Positions 1 to 5,198 of a stretch of 6,656 nt of DNA are shown one piece after another. Under the pieces are notes generated by a model. It saw only the letters and a program-made list of their open reading frames with translations, was not told where the DNA came from and searched no databases. The stretch is from an uncultured Oscillospiraceae bacterium (GTDB lineage Bacteria; Bacillota; Clostridia; Oscillospirales; Oscillospiraceae): positions 1 to 6,656 of the forward strand of contig CAKUJA010000104.1 of NCBI GenBank assembly GCA_934661135.1, in the 5' to 3' direction. The first letter of the stretch is position 1; each line of letters starts with the position of its first letter. A program made the position numbers and the translations under genes.

Positions 1-60
1 GAATCGAACCCATGTTACCGCCGTGAAAGGGCGGTGTCTTAACCGCTTGACCAACGGGCC
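1..60 (-). tRNA. tRNA-Glu (anticodon TTC), 3' end cut by window edge
   Basis: Read on the minus strand, the 60 visible bases fold as the acceptor 5' strand GGCCCGT, a D-arm, an anticodon stem CCGCC/GGCGG closing the loop CTTTCAC with anticodon TTC, and a T-arm entered at TGGGTTCGATTC. The 3' acceptor strand and CCA lie beyond the left edge. It directly follows the CCA of tRNA-Met with no spacer, so both must be cut from one precursor. Identity is read from the anticodon and overall form. Confidence 0.93.
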
Positions 61-136
61 TGGTAGCGGCAATCTGACTCGAACAGATGACACTCCGGGT
101 ATGAACCGAATGCTCTACCAACTGAGCTATGCCGCC
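61..136 (-). tRNA. tRNA-Met (anticodon CAT), probably elongator
   Basis: This is a 76-nt minus-strand cloverleaf with acceptor GGCGGCA/TGCCGCT, D-arm GCTC...GAGC, anticodon stem TTCGG/CCGGA around the loop TTCATAC, T-stem ATCTG/CAGAT, discriminator A and an encoded CCA. It lacks the run of G-C pairs in the anticodon stem and the C1 mismatch of bacterial initiator tRNA, so elongator Met is favoured. A tRNA-Ile(CAT) read by lysidine cannot be wholly excluded. The terminal pair is G1-U72. Confidence 0.93.
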
Positions 137-140
137 ATAT

Positions 141-159
141 TTGCTGTGTCTCACAGCAA
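141..159 (-). promoter_or_regulatory. Hairpin at the transcription start of the Met-Glu tRNA unit
   Basis: This is a perfect 8-bp inverted repeat, TTGCTGTG / CACAGCAA, with a 3-nt loop between the -10 box and tRNA-Met. The predicted transcription start (about 157-158) falls at the first bases of the repeat, so it would be either a 5' leader hairpin that shields the precursor end or a palindromic operator. The repeat is seen directly; the function is inferred. Confidence 0.5.
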
Positions 160-164
160 GAGGT

Positions 165-193
165 ATTATATCTTCTGAAAGCAAATTTGTCAA
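165..193 (-). promoter_or_regulatory. Consensus sigma-A promoter for tRNA-Met/Glu
   Basis: On the minus strand TTGACA (188-193) is followed by exactly 17 bp and then TATAAT (165-170). Both hexamers match the consensus at all six positions and the spacing is optimal. It lies about 30 bp upstream of tRNA-Met, as expected for a highly transcribed stable-RNA unit. Confidence 0.9.
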
Positions 194-273
194 CTGCTTT
201 GCTGCTTTTTTTCAAAAAAACTGTAAAAATTTTTGCAGTGCATATACTAGCGTCAGTCAACAAGGGGGATGAA

Positions 274-678
274 ATGGAGCTGTTGAAGATACTTGTAATT
301 GTTCTCTGCGGCGGAGCATTTTATGTTTGCGTAGAGCTCTGCTATCGCGGGTGTTCCCACTGGAGTATGTTCCTCGACAGTGGTATCTGCACGTGGATGA
401 TCGGAATGCTGAATGAACTCGCACCGGCGACGCCGCTGATTGCGCAGGCCATGCTGGGCGCGACGGTAATTATGAGTTCAGAATTATTGCTGGGTTTTTC
501 GGTGAACCGCAGCTACGCCGTATGGGATTACCGCAATCTGCCTCATAATTTGCGCGGCCAGATCTGCCCGCAGTTTTCCTGCTGCTGGGTAGGGCTGAGC
601 TTTGTCGCCATCTTATTGGACGATGCGTTGCGGTTCGTCCTGTTCGGCGAAGCCATGCCGGTCTATCGTTTCTTTTAG
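274..678 (+). CDS. Putative ABC-transporter type IV family membrane protein
   Basis: This 134-residue hydrophobic protein resembles the Firmicute family Pfam PF06541 (putative ABC-transporter type IV, often annotated 'ABC transporter permease'). The transport role of that family is not firmly established. Visible landmarks are an N-terminal membrane segment (about 4-22), VEL with R25, SHWSM (28-32), a second and third segment (about 36-50 and 54-76) with E70, G74 and N78, the signature WDY (84-86), N92 and GQI (95-97), W105, and a last segment (about 103-125). The ATG at 274 is chosen because an AAGGGGG Shine-Dalgarno sequence (262-268) sits 5 nt upstream; an open frame reaches back to 187 but lacks a ribosome site. 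No ATPase gene is adjacent. Its stop overlaps the convergent mtaB stop by 4 nt. A -10-like TATACT at 243-248 has no good -35 partner. Family is fairly sure, substrate unknown. Confidence 0.82.
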   Translation: MELLKILVIVLCGGAFYVCVELCYRGCSHWSMFLDSGICTWMIGMLNELAPATPLIAQAMLGATVIMSSELLLGFSVNRSYAVWDYRNLPHNLRGQICPQFSCCWVGLSFVAILLDDALRFVLFGEAMPVYRFF

Positions 679-1955
679 AGAAGCTCCCCCATGACGCCAT
701 CCCGAAAGAGCGATGTGATGCGCACTTGGCGAAGCTCGTTATGCAGACCGTCTGCTAGAACGTAAACCTTGACGTAATTGGGCGTATGTCCCATAAAGTA
801 ACCATCCTCCGGTTGCTCAAAGAGTACGGCCTGCTCACTGCCGATCAGTGCGGCATGAAAAGCGGTTTCAAGCTGCGAGGCTGCGGCAGCCGCTTGCGCC
901 GCGCGCGCTTCCTTTACGGCATTGTGGAGCTGACCGGTCATTTTTGCGGCAGGTGTGCCCTCGCGGCGCGAGTATGGGAAGATGTGGACTTTTGAAAGAC
1001 CACAGGCGCGGATGAAAGCAAGTGACTGCTGAAATTCTGCGTCGGTCTCCTGCGGGAAGCCGACGATCAGATCCGTCGTTATCGCACAGCCGGGGAAGTG
1101 CTGGCGCAACAGACGTACACTTTCTGCGTAGCGCGCCGTATCGTATTTGCGATTCATTCGCGCCAGCACGGTATCACTGCCGCTCTGCAAGCTCAGGTGG
1201 AACTGCGGGCAGAGATTTTTGCAGACAGAAAGGGTACGGCAAAAGACTTCATCGATGGTGCGGGGTTCGAGTGAGCCGAGACGGATACGAACGTCCGGCA
1301 CGGCTGTGCAGATGGCAAGCAGGAGATCGCGCAGCAGAGCGCCGTCCGGCTGGCTCCAGGAGGAAATTTCGATACCGTTTATGACGATCTCGCGGTATCC
1401 CTCTGCGGCCAGTTTTTTGGCTTCTGCGACGGCTGCCTCCAGCGGCATGGAGCGCACTCGGCCGCGGGCATAGGGGATGATGCAGTAGGTGCAGAAATTG
1501 TTGCAGCCGTCCTCGATTTTGAGCAGTGCGCGGGTTCTTGCGGCAAGTCCGCCCGCCGGGAGAATTTCAAACGGCTGCGGCAGCCGGTTGTCCGTGACCT
1601 TTTCCCACTTCTGGTGTGCAGCGGCGGCCTGCTCCATATGCGCGATAAACTCTGTGCGGTCGGCCGTGCCGACAAGGACATCGACGCCGAGCGCGCGGAT
1701 TGCATCGGGATTGGACTGCGCGTAGCAGCCGCAGACACCGACAACCGCATTCGGATTCAGCTTGTGTACCCGGCGAATGGCGTTGCGCGATTTTTTGTCG
1801 GAAACGGCAGTGACCGTGCACGTGTTGATGATATAGCCGTCGCAGGGTTCGTCAAATTCGCCGAGCGTATGGCCGTGCTCGAGCAAAAGCTGTTGCATTG
1901 CCTGCGTTTCATATTGGTTGACCTTGCAGCCAAGCGTATAAAAGGAAAATTTCAT
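675..1955 (-). CDS. mtaB: tRNA t6A37 methylthiotransferase MtaB (radical SAM)
   Basis: This 426-residue cytoplasmic iron-sulfur enzyme adds a methylthio group to C2 of t6A37, giving ms2t6A37 in tRNAs that read ANN codons, classically tRNA-Lys(UUU). The N-terminal methylthiotransferase domain shows the opening TLGCKVNQYE with C10, NTCTVT with C46 and CGCYAQ with C77, the three ligands of one [4Fe-4S] cluster. The radical-SAM motif CNNFCTYC places C151, C155 and C158. Further family blocks are SLQSGSDTVL (265-274), TTDLIVGFPQET (293-304) and FPYSRREGTPA (336-346). A short TRAM-like region ends the protein (about 365-426). LGCKVNQYE separates it from MiaB and RimO. The ATG at 1955 is preferred over an in-frame TTG at 1976 because the protein then starts MKFSFYTLGC as is usual, with GGTGG 8 nt upstream. 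All key cysteines are present and no damage is visible. It is convergent with the membrane gene and divergent from the HPr-like gene. Confidence 0.96.
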   Translation of the reverse strand: MKFSFYTLGCKVNQYETQAMQQLLLEHGHTLGEFDEPCDGYIINTCTVTAVSDKKSRNAIRRVHKLNPNAVVGVCGCYAQSNPDAIRALGVDVLVGTADRTEFIAHMEQAAAAHQKWEKVTDNRLPQPFEILPAGGLAARTRALLKIEDGCNNFCTYCIIPYARGRVRSMPLEAAVAEAKKLAAEGYREIVINGIEISSWSQPDGALLRDLLLAICTAVPDVRIRLGSLEPRTIDEVFCRTLSVCKNLCPQFHLSLQSGSDTVLARMNRKYDTARYAESVRLLRQHFPGCAITTDLIVGFPQETDAEFQQSLAFIRACGLSKVHIFPYSRREGTPAAKMTGQLHNAVKEARAAQAAAAASQLETAFHAALIGSEQAVLFEQPEDGYFMGHTPNYVKVYVLADGLHNELRQVRITSLFRDGVMGELL

Positions 1956-2012
1956 AGGAAAAACCACCAAAAGCAAAGAATCGGAACAAAAAATGTTTAG
2001 CGCGTTTGTGAA

Positions 2013-2041
2013 TAGTCAGCATACATGATCTGGAATATACT
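2013..2041 (+). promoter_or_regulatory. Possible promoter for the HPr-like gene
   Basis: TAGTCA (2013-2018), 17 bp and TATACT (2036-2041) fit a sigma-A promoter with matches at four and five of six positions. A second AT-rich box, TATAAT at 2045-2050, has no good -35. The implied 5' leader of about 80 nt ends in a small GGCAG/CTGCC hairpin (2100-2119) immediately before the ribosome site. This is suggestive only, because the region is AT-rich and chance matches are likely. Confidence 0.4.
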
Positions 2042-2083
2042 ATATATAATCTGTATCGTATCGTTTTGCACGCCGTTGTTTAC

Positions 2084-2112
2084 ATTATATCCGAAACAAG
2101 GCAGGTTGTATA
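2084..2112 (-). promoter_or_regulatory. Possible promoter for mtaB
   Basis: On the minus strand TATACA (2107-2112), 17 bp and a perfect TATAAT (2084-2089) make a plausible sigma-A promoter about 120 nt upstream of the mtaB ATG. It lies downstream (on the plus strand) of the proposed plus-strand promoter, so the two divergent transcripts would overlap at their 5' ends. Confidence 0.45.
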
Positions 2113-2131
2113 GTCTGCCAGGAGGTTTCCT

Positions 2132-2377
2132 TTGAGAGAATTTCACGTCATGTTCCGGTCTGTTCAGGAAATTGCCATGTTTGTGAATACAGTCAACCGC
2201 TATCCGTTCCATGTCTGGCTGCTTCAGGGGACGGCACGGCTGGACGGCAAATCGCTGTTGAGCCTTTGCAGCCTGGAGCTGAATTTGCCGGCGACGCTCT
2301 GTCCTGATACCGAAGGTGACCTGAGCGCGTTTACTGCGGACATCCTGCCGTTTATAACGGAGTCAGCCGCCAGCTGA
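2132..2377 (+). CDS. HPr-family protein lacking the phosphorylatable histidine
   Basis: This 81-residue protein resembles the HPr-like proteins common in Clostridia. The pattern FVNTVNRYPFHVWLLQG (17-33) followed by LDGKSLLSLCSLEL (37-50) parallels the HPr strand and the conserved K-S-I-M-G-x-x-S-L helix; S41 sits where the HPr kinase target Ser46 lies in true HPr. The catalytic His15 loop (GxHARPA) is absent, replaced by SVQEIAMFV, so it should not carry phosphate in the sugar phosphotransferase system and is probably a regulatory or structural relative. The start is a TTG at 2132, supported by a strong AGGAGG (2120-2125) 6 nt upstream; the first ATG (codon 7) has no such site. It is followed by a 16-bp hairpin with a T tract running to the next gene. 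Family confidence is good, role unknown. Confidence 0.75.
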   Translation: MREFHVMFRSVQEIAMFVNTVNRYPFHVWLLQGTARLDGKSLLSLCSLELNLPATLCPDTEGDLSAFTADILPFITESAAS

Positions 2378-2390
2378 GCCTGTACTATTA

Positions 2391-2443
2391 CGCCCTTCCG
2401 TTTCATAGGTTTTTACCAGAATGAAACGGAAGGGTGATTTTTT
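2391..2443 (+). terminator. Intrinsic terminator / attenuator overlapping the next gene's ribosome site
   Basis: Arms 2391-2406 and 2421-2436 pair over 16 positions (one G-U), with a 14-nt loop in which GGT/ACC can pair further. The stem is followed by A and six T residues (2438-2443). The T tract ends at the base before the GTG start of the carboxypeptidase gene. The likely Shine-Dalgarno GGTGAT (2433-2438) lies in the base of the right arm. The structure could therefore stop transcription from the HPr-like gene and hide the ribosome site in any readthrough transcript. Confidence 0.8.
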
Positions 2444-3586
2444 GTGAAAAAAAGAGGTTTCGCGTTCCTTCTGCTGCCGGTGATGCTGCTTCTGTCGCTG
2501 CCGGTTGCACACGCCGCAGCGCTGGATCTGCCTGCGCCGAGCTATGTTCTGATGGAGCAGTCAACCGGAGAGACGCTGCTGGAGCAAAACAGCCACGAAA
2601 AGCTGCGCCCTGCCAGCGTGACGAAGGTGATGACGCTGCTGCTCATCATGGAAGCGCTGGACGACGGACGAATCGGCTGGGAGGATATGGTGCAGACCTC
2701 GGCTGCGGCGGCCGCGAAGGGCGGAAGCCAGATCTACCTTGAAGAAAATGAGCAGCTTCCGCTGGAAGAAATGCTGAAGTCTGTGGTTGTGGCGTCTGCG
2801 AACGACTGTGCCTGCGCGCTGGCGGAGCATATTGCCGGCAGCGAGAGCGCGTTTGTCGCCATGATGAACCAGCGCGCAGAGGAGCTTGGAATGGCAGATA
2901 CGCATTTTGTCAACTGCACGGGATTGGATGATGAGCCGGAAGCGGCGGAGCACTTGACGACGGCCTATGACATTGCACTGATGTCGCGGGAGCTTCTGAA
3001 GCACGAGGAGATCAAAAAATATACGACGATTTGGATGGATACGGTTCGGGATGGGCAGTTTGGCCTGTCCAATACGAATAAGCTGGTTCGGTTCTACGAC
3101 GGCACAACCGGCCTGAAAACCGGCTATACCTCGGCGGCGGGGCACTGCCTTTCTGCGTCTGCGGAGCGGAATGGAATGGAGCTGATTGCGGTTGTGCTGC
3201 ACTGTGCCAGCTCAAGCGACCGGTTTGAGTCGGCAAAAGCACTGCTGAATTATGGCTTTTCCAACTATGCGATTGTCACGCCGGAACCCGGCGAGCTGCC
3301 CGCTGTGCCGGTTACGCTCGGGGCGGCAGAGACGATCACGCCTGTGCTTGCGGATGATACGCCGGTTTTGATCGACAAGGCGCTGGCTGCGGGCGTACAG
3401 ACGGAGGTTGCGGTTGAGCCGTCTGTTGCGGCACCGGTGGAAGCCGGCCAGAAGGTTGGCACGTTGACGGTGACGTCCGGCGGACAGACCCTTTTGGAGC
3501 GGGACCTGGTTGTACCGGAAGCGGTGGCGGCGCTTTCGTGGGGAGATCTGTTCCGGCAACTGCTCCGGTCGCTCTGCATGGGATAA
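2444..3586 (+). CDS. Serine-type D-Ala-D-Ala carboxypeptidase (peptidase S11, DacF/DacA-like)
   Basis: This 380-residue low-molecular-weight penicillin-binding protein trims the terminal D-Ala from peptidoglycan stem peptides outside the membrane. A signal peptide occupies about residues 1-25 (MKKRG, a hydrophobic stretch rich in Leu, then VAHAAA). The S11 catalytic motifs are complete: SVTK (S58, K61), SAN (S118-N120) and KTG (K225-G227). A PBP5 C-terminal beta domain covers about 285-365, and the tail WGDLFRQLLRSL (366-377) could form the amphipathic helix that tethers such enzymes to the membrane. The GTG at 2444 is chosen because it gives the basic start of the signal peptide and has GGTGAT 5 nt upstream; the next ATG (codon 14) lies inside the hydrophobic core. 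It begins directly after the T tract of a terminator hairpin with no room for its own promoter. The stop is 3 nt before the -35 of the AraC-family gene. Confidence 0.95.
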   Translation: MKKRGFAFLLLPVMLLLSLPVAHAAALDLPAPSYVLMEQSTGETLLEQNSHEKLRPASVTKVMTLLLIMEALDDGRIGWEDMVQTSAAAAAKGGSQIYLEENEQLPLEEMLKSVVVASANDCACALAEHIAGSESAFVAMMNQRAEELGMADTHFVNCTGLDDEPEAAEHLTTAYDIALMSRELLKHEEIKKYTTIWMDTVRDGQFGLSNTNKLVRFYDGTTGLKTGYTSAAGHCLSASAERNGMELIAVVLHCASSSDRFESAKALLNYGFSNYAIVTPEPGELPAVPVTLGAAETITPVLADDTPVLIDKALAAGVQTEVAVEPSVAAPVEAGQKVGTLTVTSGGQTLLERDLVVPEAVAALSWGDLFRQLLRSLCMG

Positions 3587-3589
3587 TGG

Positions 3590-3619
3590 TTGCACTTTTT
3601 GCAATTTATATGCTATACT
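3590..3619 (+). promoter_or_regulatory. Extended -10 promoter for the AraC-family gene
   Basis: TTGCAC (3590-3595), 18 bp and TATACT (3614-3619) preceded by TGC form an extended -10 promoter with a weak -35. The predicted start, about 3626, gives a leader of roughly 20 nt before the GGAGGTG ribosome site (3635-3641). TTGCA/TGCAA (3590-3604) is a small inverted repeat covering the -35 and could be a regulator site. Confidence 0.65.
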
Positions 3620-3646
3620 GATGGCAAACAATGCGGAGGTGCGCAA

Positions 3647-4483
3647 ATGGAACAGGGCTATGAACAGCGAGGATATTTGCACGAGGACTTTCGCCTGTTT
3701 TATCTGCGCGGCGCAATGGAGGAATCTGTCGACTGGCACTACCACACATTTCACAAGATCATTCTGTTCTTAGGCGGTGAGTCCTCCTACGGTGTGGAGG
3801 GACGGAGCTATCTGCTGCAGCCGGGGGATCTGATCCTTGTTCCGCAGGGCTGCATTCACCGGCCGCAGGCCGTGCCGAATGCGCCGTATGAGCGCAGAAT
3901 CCTGTATCTGTCGCCGGAATTTCTGCGCCGCTGCGGGACGGCGGAGTGCGATCTCGGCGCCTGCTTCGACCGGGCGCGGGAAGAATTTCACTTTGTAATC
4001 CAGCCGCAGAGCGGTGCGCTCGCTGTGCAGCTTGCCAGATTGGAGCATACGCAGCAGGAGGACGCATTTGGCAAGGCACTGCTTTCACAGGCGGTTTTGA
4101 TTCAGTTTTTGATTGGATTACGACGGGCAATGGACGGCAATACGCTGCAATATGCAAAGCCGGCGGCCTATGACGCGAAAATAGAAGCAATCCTGCGCTA
4201 TTTAAGCGAACATCTGACAGAACCGATTTCGATTGATGATTTGGCGGAACGTTTTTTTGTCAGTAAATATCATATGATGCGGCAATTCCGTGCGCAAACC
4301 GGCTATACGATCCACGGCTATCTGACGGGAAAACGCCTAATGCGCGCAAGAGCGCTGATTGCAGAGGGCGTGCCGGTACTGCGCGCAAGCGAGGAGAGCG
4401 GGTTCGGCGATTACAGTGCGTTTCTCCGGGCGTACCGCAAGCAGTTTGGAACGACGCCCAATCGAGAAAAACGGACGTTTTGA
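3647..4483 (+). CDS. AraC-family transcriptional regulator with cupin sensor domain
   Basis: This 278-residue protein has the standard two-domain plan. The N-terminal AraC-type cupin (about 15-100) shows WHYH (H31, H33), a GG turn (43-44) and PGDLILVPQGCIHRP (59-73) with H71, typical of a ligand-sensing pocket. A helical linker follows. The C-terminal DNA-binding domain (about 175-275) carries two helix-turn-helix units: ISIDDLAERFFVSKYHMMRQF (about 184-204) and the second recognition unit ending SGFGDYSAFLRAYRKQFGTT (251-270) then PNREK, the family signature. The ATG at 3647 has GGAGGTG 5 nt upstream and is preferred to an in-frame ATG at 3590, which lies in the -35 box. The inducer and targets are not evident; the carboxypeptidase gene just upstream and the tRNA genes downstream give no clear hint. 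Length is normal and the frame intact. Confidence 0.93.
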   Translation: MEQGYEQRGYLHEDFRLFYLRGAMEESVDWHYHTFHKIILFLGGESSYGVEGRSYLLQPGDLILVPQGCIHRPQAVPNAPYERRILYLSPEFLRRCGTAECDLGACFDRAREEFHFVIQPQSGALAVQLARLEHTQQEDAFGKALLSQAVLIQFLIGLRRAMDGNTLQYAKPAAYDAKIEAILRYLSEHLTEPISIDDLAERFFVSKYHMMRQFRAQTGYTIHGYLTGKRLMRARALIAEGVPVLRASEESGFGDYSAFLRAYRKQFGTTPNREKRTF

Positions 4484-4503
4484 ACGAAAAACGGAAAATC
4501 CCC

Positions 4504-4532
4504 TTGACAGGGGTGGACGAATATGCTATTAT
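4504..4532 (+). promoter_or_regulatory. Strong sigma-A promoter of the five-tRNA operon
   Basis: A perfect TTGACA (4504-4509), 17 bp spacer and TATTAT (4527-4532) with the extended -10 TGC stand about 28 bp before the first tRNA. The -35 is exactly flanked by CCCC and GGGG (4500-4513), a small palindrome centred on the hexamer. The predicted start is near 4540. Confidence 0.88.
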
Positions 4533-4559
4533 CTTTAAGCTGATTATATCAGTATGCCT

Positions 4560-4634
4560 GCGGGTGTAGCACAACGGCCAGGGCACCAGCCTTCCAAGCT
4601 GGGGACGCGGGTTCGATTCCCGTCACCCGCTCCA
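4560..4634 (+). tRNA. tRNA-Gly (anticodon TCC)
   Basis: This 75-nt cloverleaf has acceptor GCGGGTG/CACCCGC, anticodon stem CCAGC/GCTGG with loop CTTCCAA, T-stem GCGGG/CCCGT around TTCGATT, discriminator T and encoded CCA. The D-stem GCAC/GGGC has an A-G mismatch. It is the first gene after the promoter. Confidence 0.95.
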
Positions 4635-4637
4635 TAT

Positions 4638-4714
4638 GCGCCAGTAGCTCAGCAGGATAGAGCAACTGCCTTCTAAGCAGTAGGTCGGGGGTTCGAATCC
4701 CTCCTGGCGTGCCA
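4638..4714 (+). tRNA. tRNA-Arg (anticodon TCT)
   Basis: This 77-nt cloverleaf has acceptor GCGCCAG/CTGGCGT, D-arm GCTC...GAGC, anticodon stem ACTGC/GCAGT with loop CTTCTAA, T-arm GGGGG TTCGAAT CCCTC, discriminator G and CCA. It is separated from tRNA-Gly by 3 nt. The terminal pair is G1-U72. Confidence 0.96.
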
Positions 4715-4761
4715 TTGTATGGAGAAAGGTTGTCTGATCGGTCAGCGGAAAAAGAATATAT

Positions 4762-4839
4762 GGTGGGTGTAGCGTAGTTGGTTAACGCGTCAGATTGTGG
4801 CTCTGAAGACCGAGGGTTCGAGTCCCTTCACTCACCCCA
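4762..4839 (+). tRNA. tRNA-His (anticodon GTG), with encoded G-1
   Basis: Acceptor GTGGGTG/CACTCAC, anticodon stem TCAGA/TCTGA with loop TTGTGGC, T-arm GAGGG TTCGAGT CCCTT and an encoded CCA are present. The base before G1 is G (4762) and position 73 is C, the extra G-1:C73 pair diagnostic of bacterial tRNA-His, so 4762 is taken as the mature 5' end. A 47-nt spacer precedes it, and a run of seven T residues (4843-4849) follows without a preceding terminator stem. Confidence 0.96.
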
Positions 4840-4876
4840 TTCTTTTTTTATACAGGATTTTGCCGGCAGCGCGTAT

Positions 4877-4951
4877 GGGGATGTCGCCAAGCGGTAAGGC
4901 ACAGGACTTTGACTCCTGTATGCGTAGGTTCGAATCCTGCCATCCCTGCCA
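4877..4951 (+). tRNA. tRNA-Gln (anticodon TTG)
   Basis: This 75-nt cloverleaf has acceptor GGGGATG/CATCCCT, D-stem GCC/GGC around AAGCGGTAA, anticodon stem CAGGA/TCCTG with loop CTTTGAC, T-arm GTAGG TTCGAAT CCTGC, discriminator G and CCA. The 1-72 pair is G-U, keeping the weak end pair typical of tRNA-Gln. Confidence 0.95.
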
Positions 4952-4954
4952 TCT

Positions 4955-5030
4955 GACCCGCTAGCTCAGTCGGCAGAGCACCTGCCTTTTAAGCAGGGTG
5001 TCCGGAGTTCGAATCTCCGGCGGGTCACCA
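4955..5030 (+). tRNA. tRNA-Lys (anticodon TTT)
   Basis: This 76-nt cloverleaf has acceptor GACCCGC/GCGGGTC, D-arm GCTC...GAGC, anticodon stem CCTGC/GCAGG with loop CTTTTAA (A37 present), T-arm CGGAG TTCGAAT CTCCG, discriminator A and CCA. It is the last tRNA of the operon, 3 nt after tRNA-Gln. Position 37 is the substrate site of the MtaB enzyme encoded about 3 kb to the left. Confidence 0.97.
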
Positions 5031-5033
5031 AGT

Positions 5034-5095
5034 AAGCTGAACACTATGGATCAATTGGCAAAAAAGCCAGTCGTTCCATAGTGTTTTCAGCTTTT
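5034..5095 (+). terminator. Probable terminator of the tRNA operon (long branched hairpin)
   Basis: AAGCTGA (5034-5040) pairs with TCAGCTT (5087-5093), and ACACTATGGA (5041-5050) pairs with TCCATAGTGT (5075-5084), with a 2-nt T bulge. An inner TGGC/GCCA hairpin with an A6 loop lies at 5056-5069. The outer stem runs into TTTT (5092-5095). It begins 3 nt after the tRNA-Lys CCA. The stem is long but its tail is short, so it may serve as a 3'-processing hairpin or a weak terminator. Confidence 0.65.
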
Positions 5096-5141
5096 CAAGG
5101 CCGAAAATTTTCTAAAAACTCCATGGCTCAATGAACGCTTT

Positions 5142-5176
5142 GCAGAGGCTCAAACAGGGTTTGAACCTCTGCTTTT
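5142..5176 (+). terminator. Intrinsic terminator
   Basis: GCAGAGG (5142-5148) pairs with CCTCTGC (5166-5172). After a C/A mismatch, TCAAAC (5150-5155) pairs with GTTTGA (5159-5164), closing a 3-nt AGG loop. TTTTCT follows directly. It is a second terminator in tandem after the tRNA-Lys gene, with no gene between the two. Confidence 0.82.
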
Positions 5177-5198
5177 CTATATTCAAGGGAAATTTTAC

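Noticed and set aside
187..273. Upstream extension of the membrane protein to a TTG at 187
   Set aside because: It adds a Lys/Phe-rich stretch across the -35 region of the tRNA promoter and has no Shine-Dalgarno sequence, while the ATG at 274 has a good one.
1956..2131. T-box or riboswitch upstream of mtaB or the HPr-like gene
   Set aside because: No T-box bulge sequence, specifier stem or terminator was found; only short hairpins and AT-rich promoter-like boxes are present.
2561..3202. 213-codon open frame on the minus strand
   Set aside because: It lies wholly inside the carboxypeptidase gene, whose catalytic motifs are complete. The translation is low-complexity Arg/His-rich, typical of an antisense shadow in GC-rich DNA, and has no ribosome site.
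3212..3754. 180-codon minus-strand open frame across the carboxypeptidase/AraC junction
   Set aside because: It crosses a clear promoter and two real genes and is Arg/Gln-rich without recognisable motifs.
4843..4849. Run of seven T after tRNA-His as a terminator
   Set aside because: No independent stem precedes it apart from the tRNA's own arms, and two more tRNAs follow with no clear promoter of their own.
5034..5095. Long inverted repeat as an att site or insertion-sequence end
   Set aside because: It pairs with itself, not with a distant copy; no transposase, target duplication or second copy is in the window. A terminator or processing hairpin is simpler.
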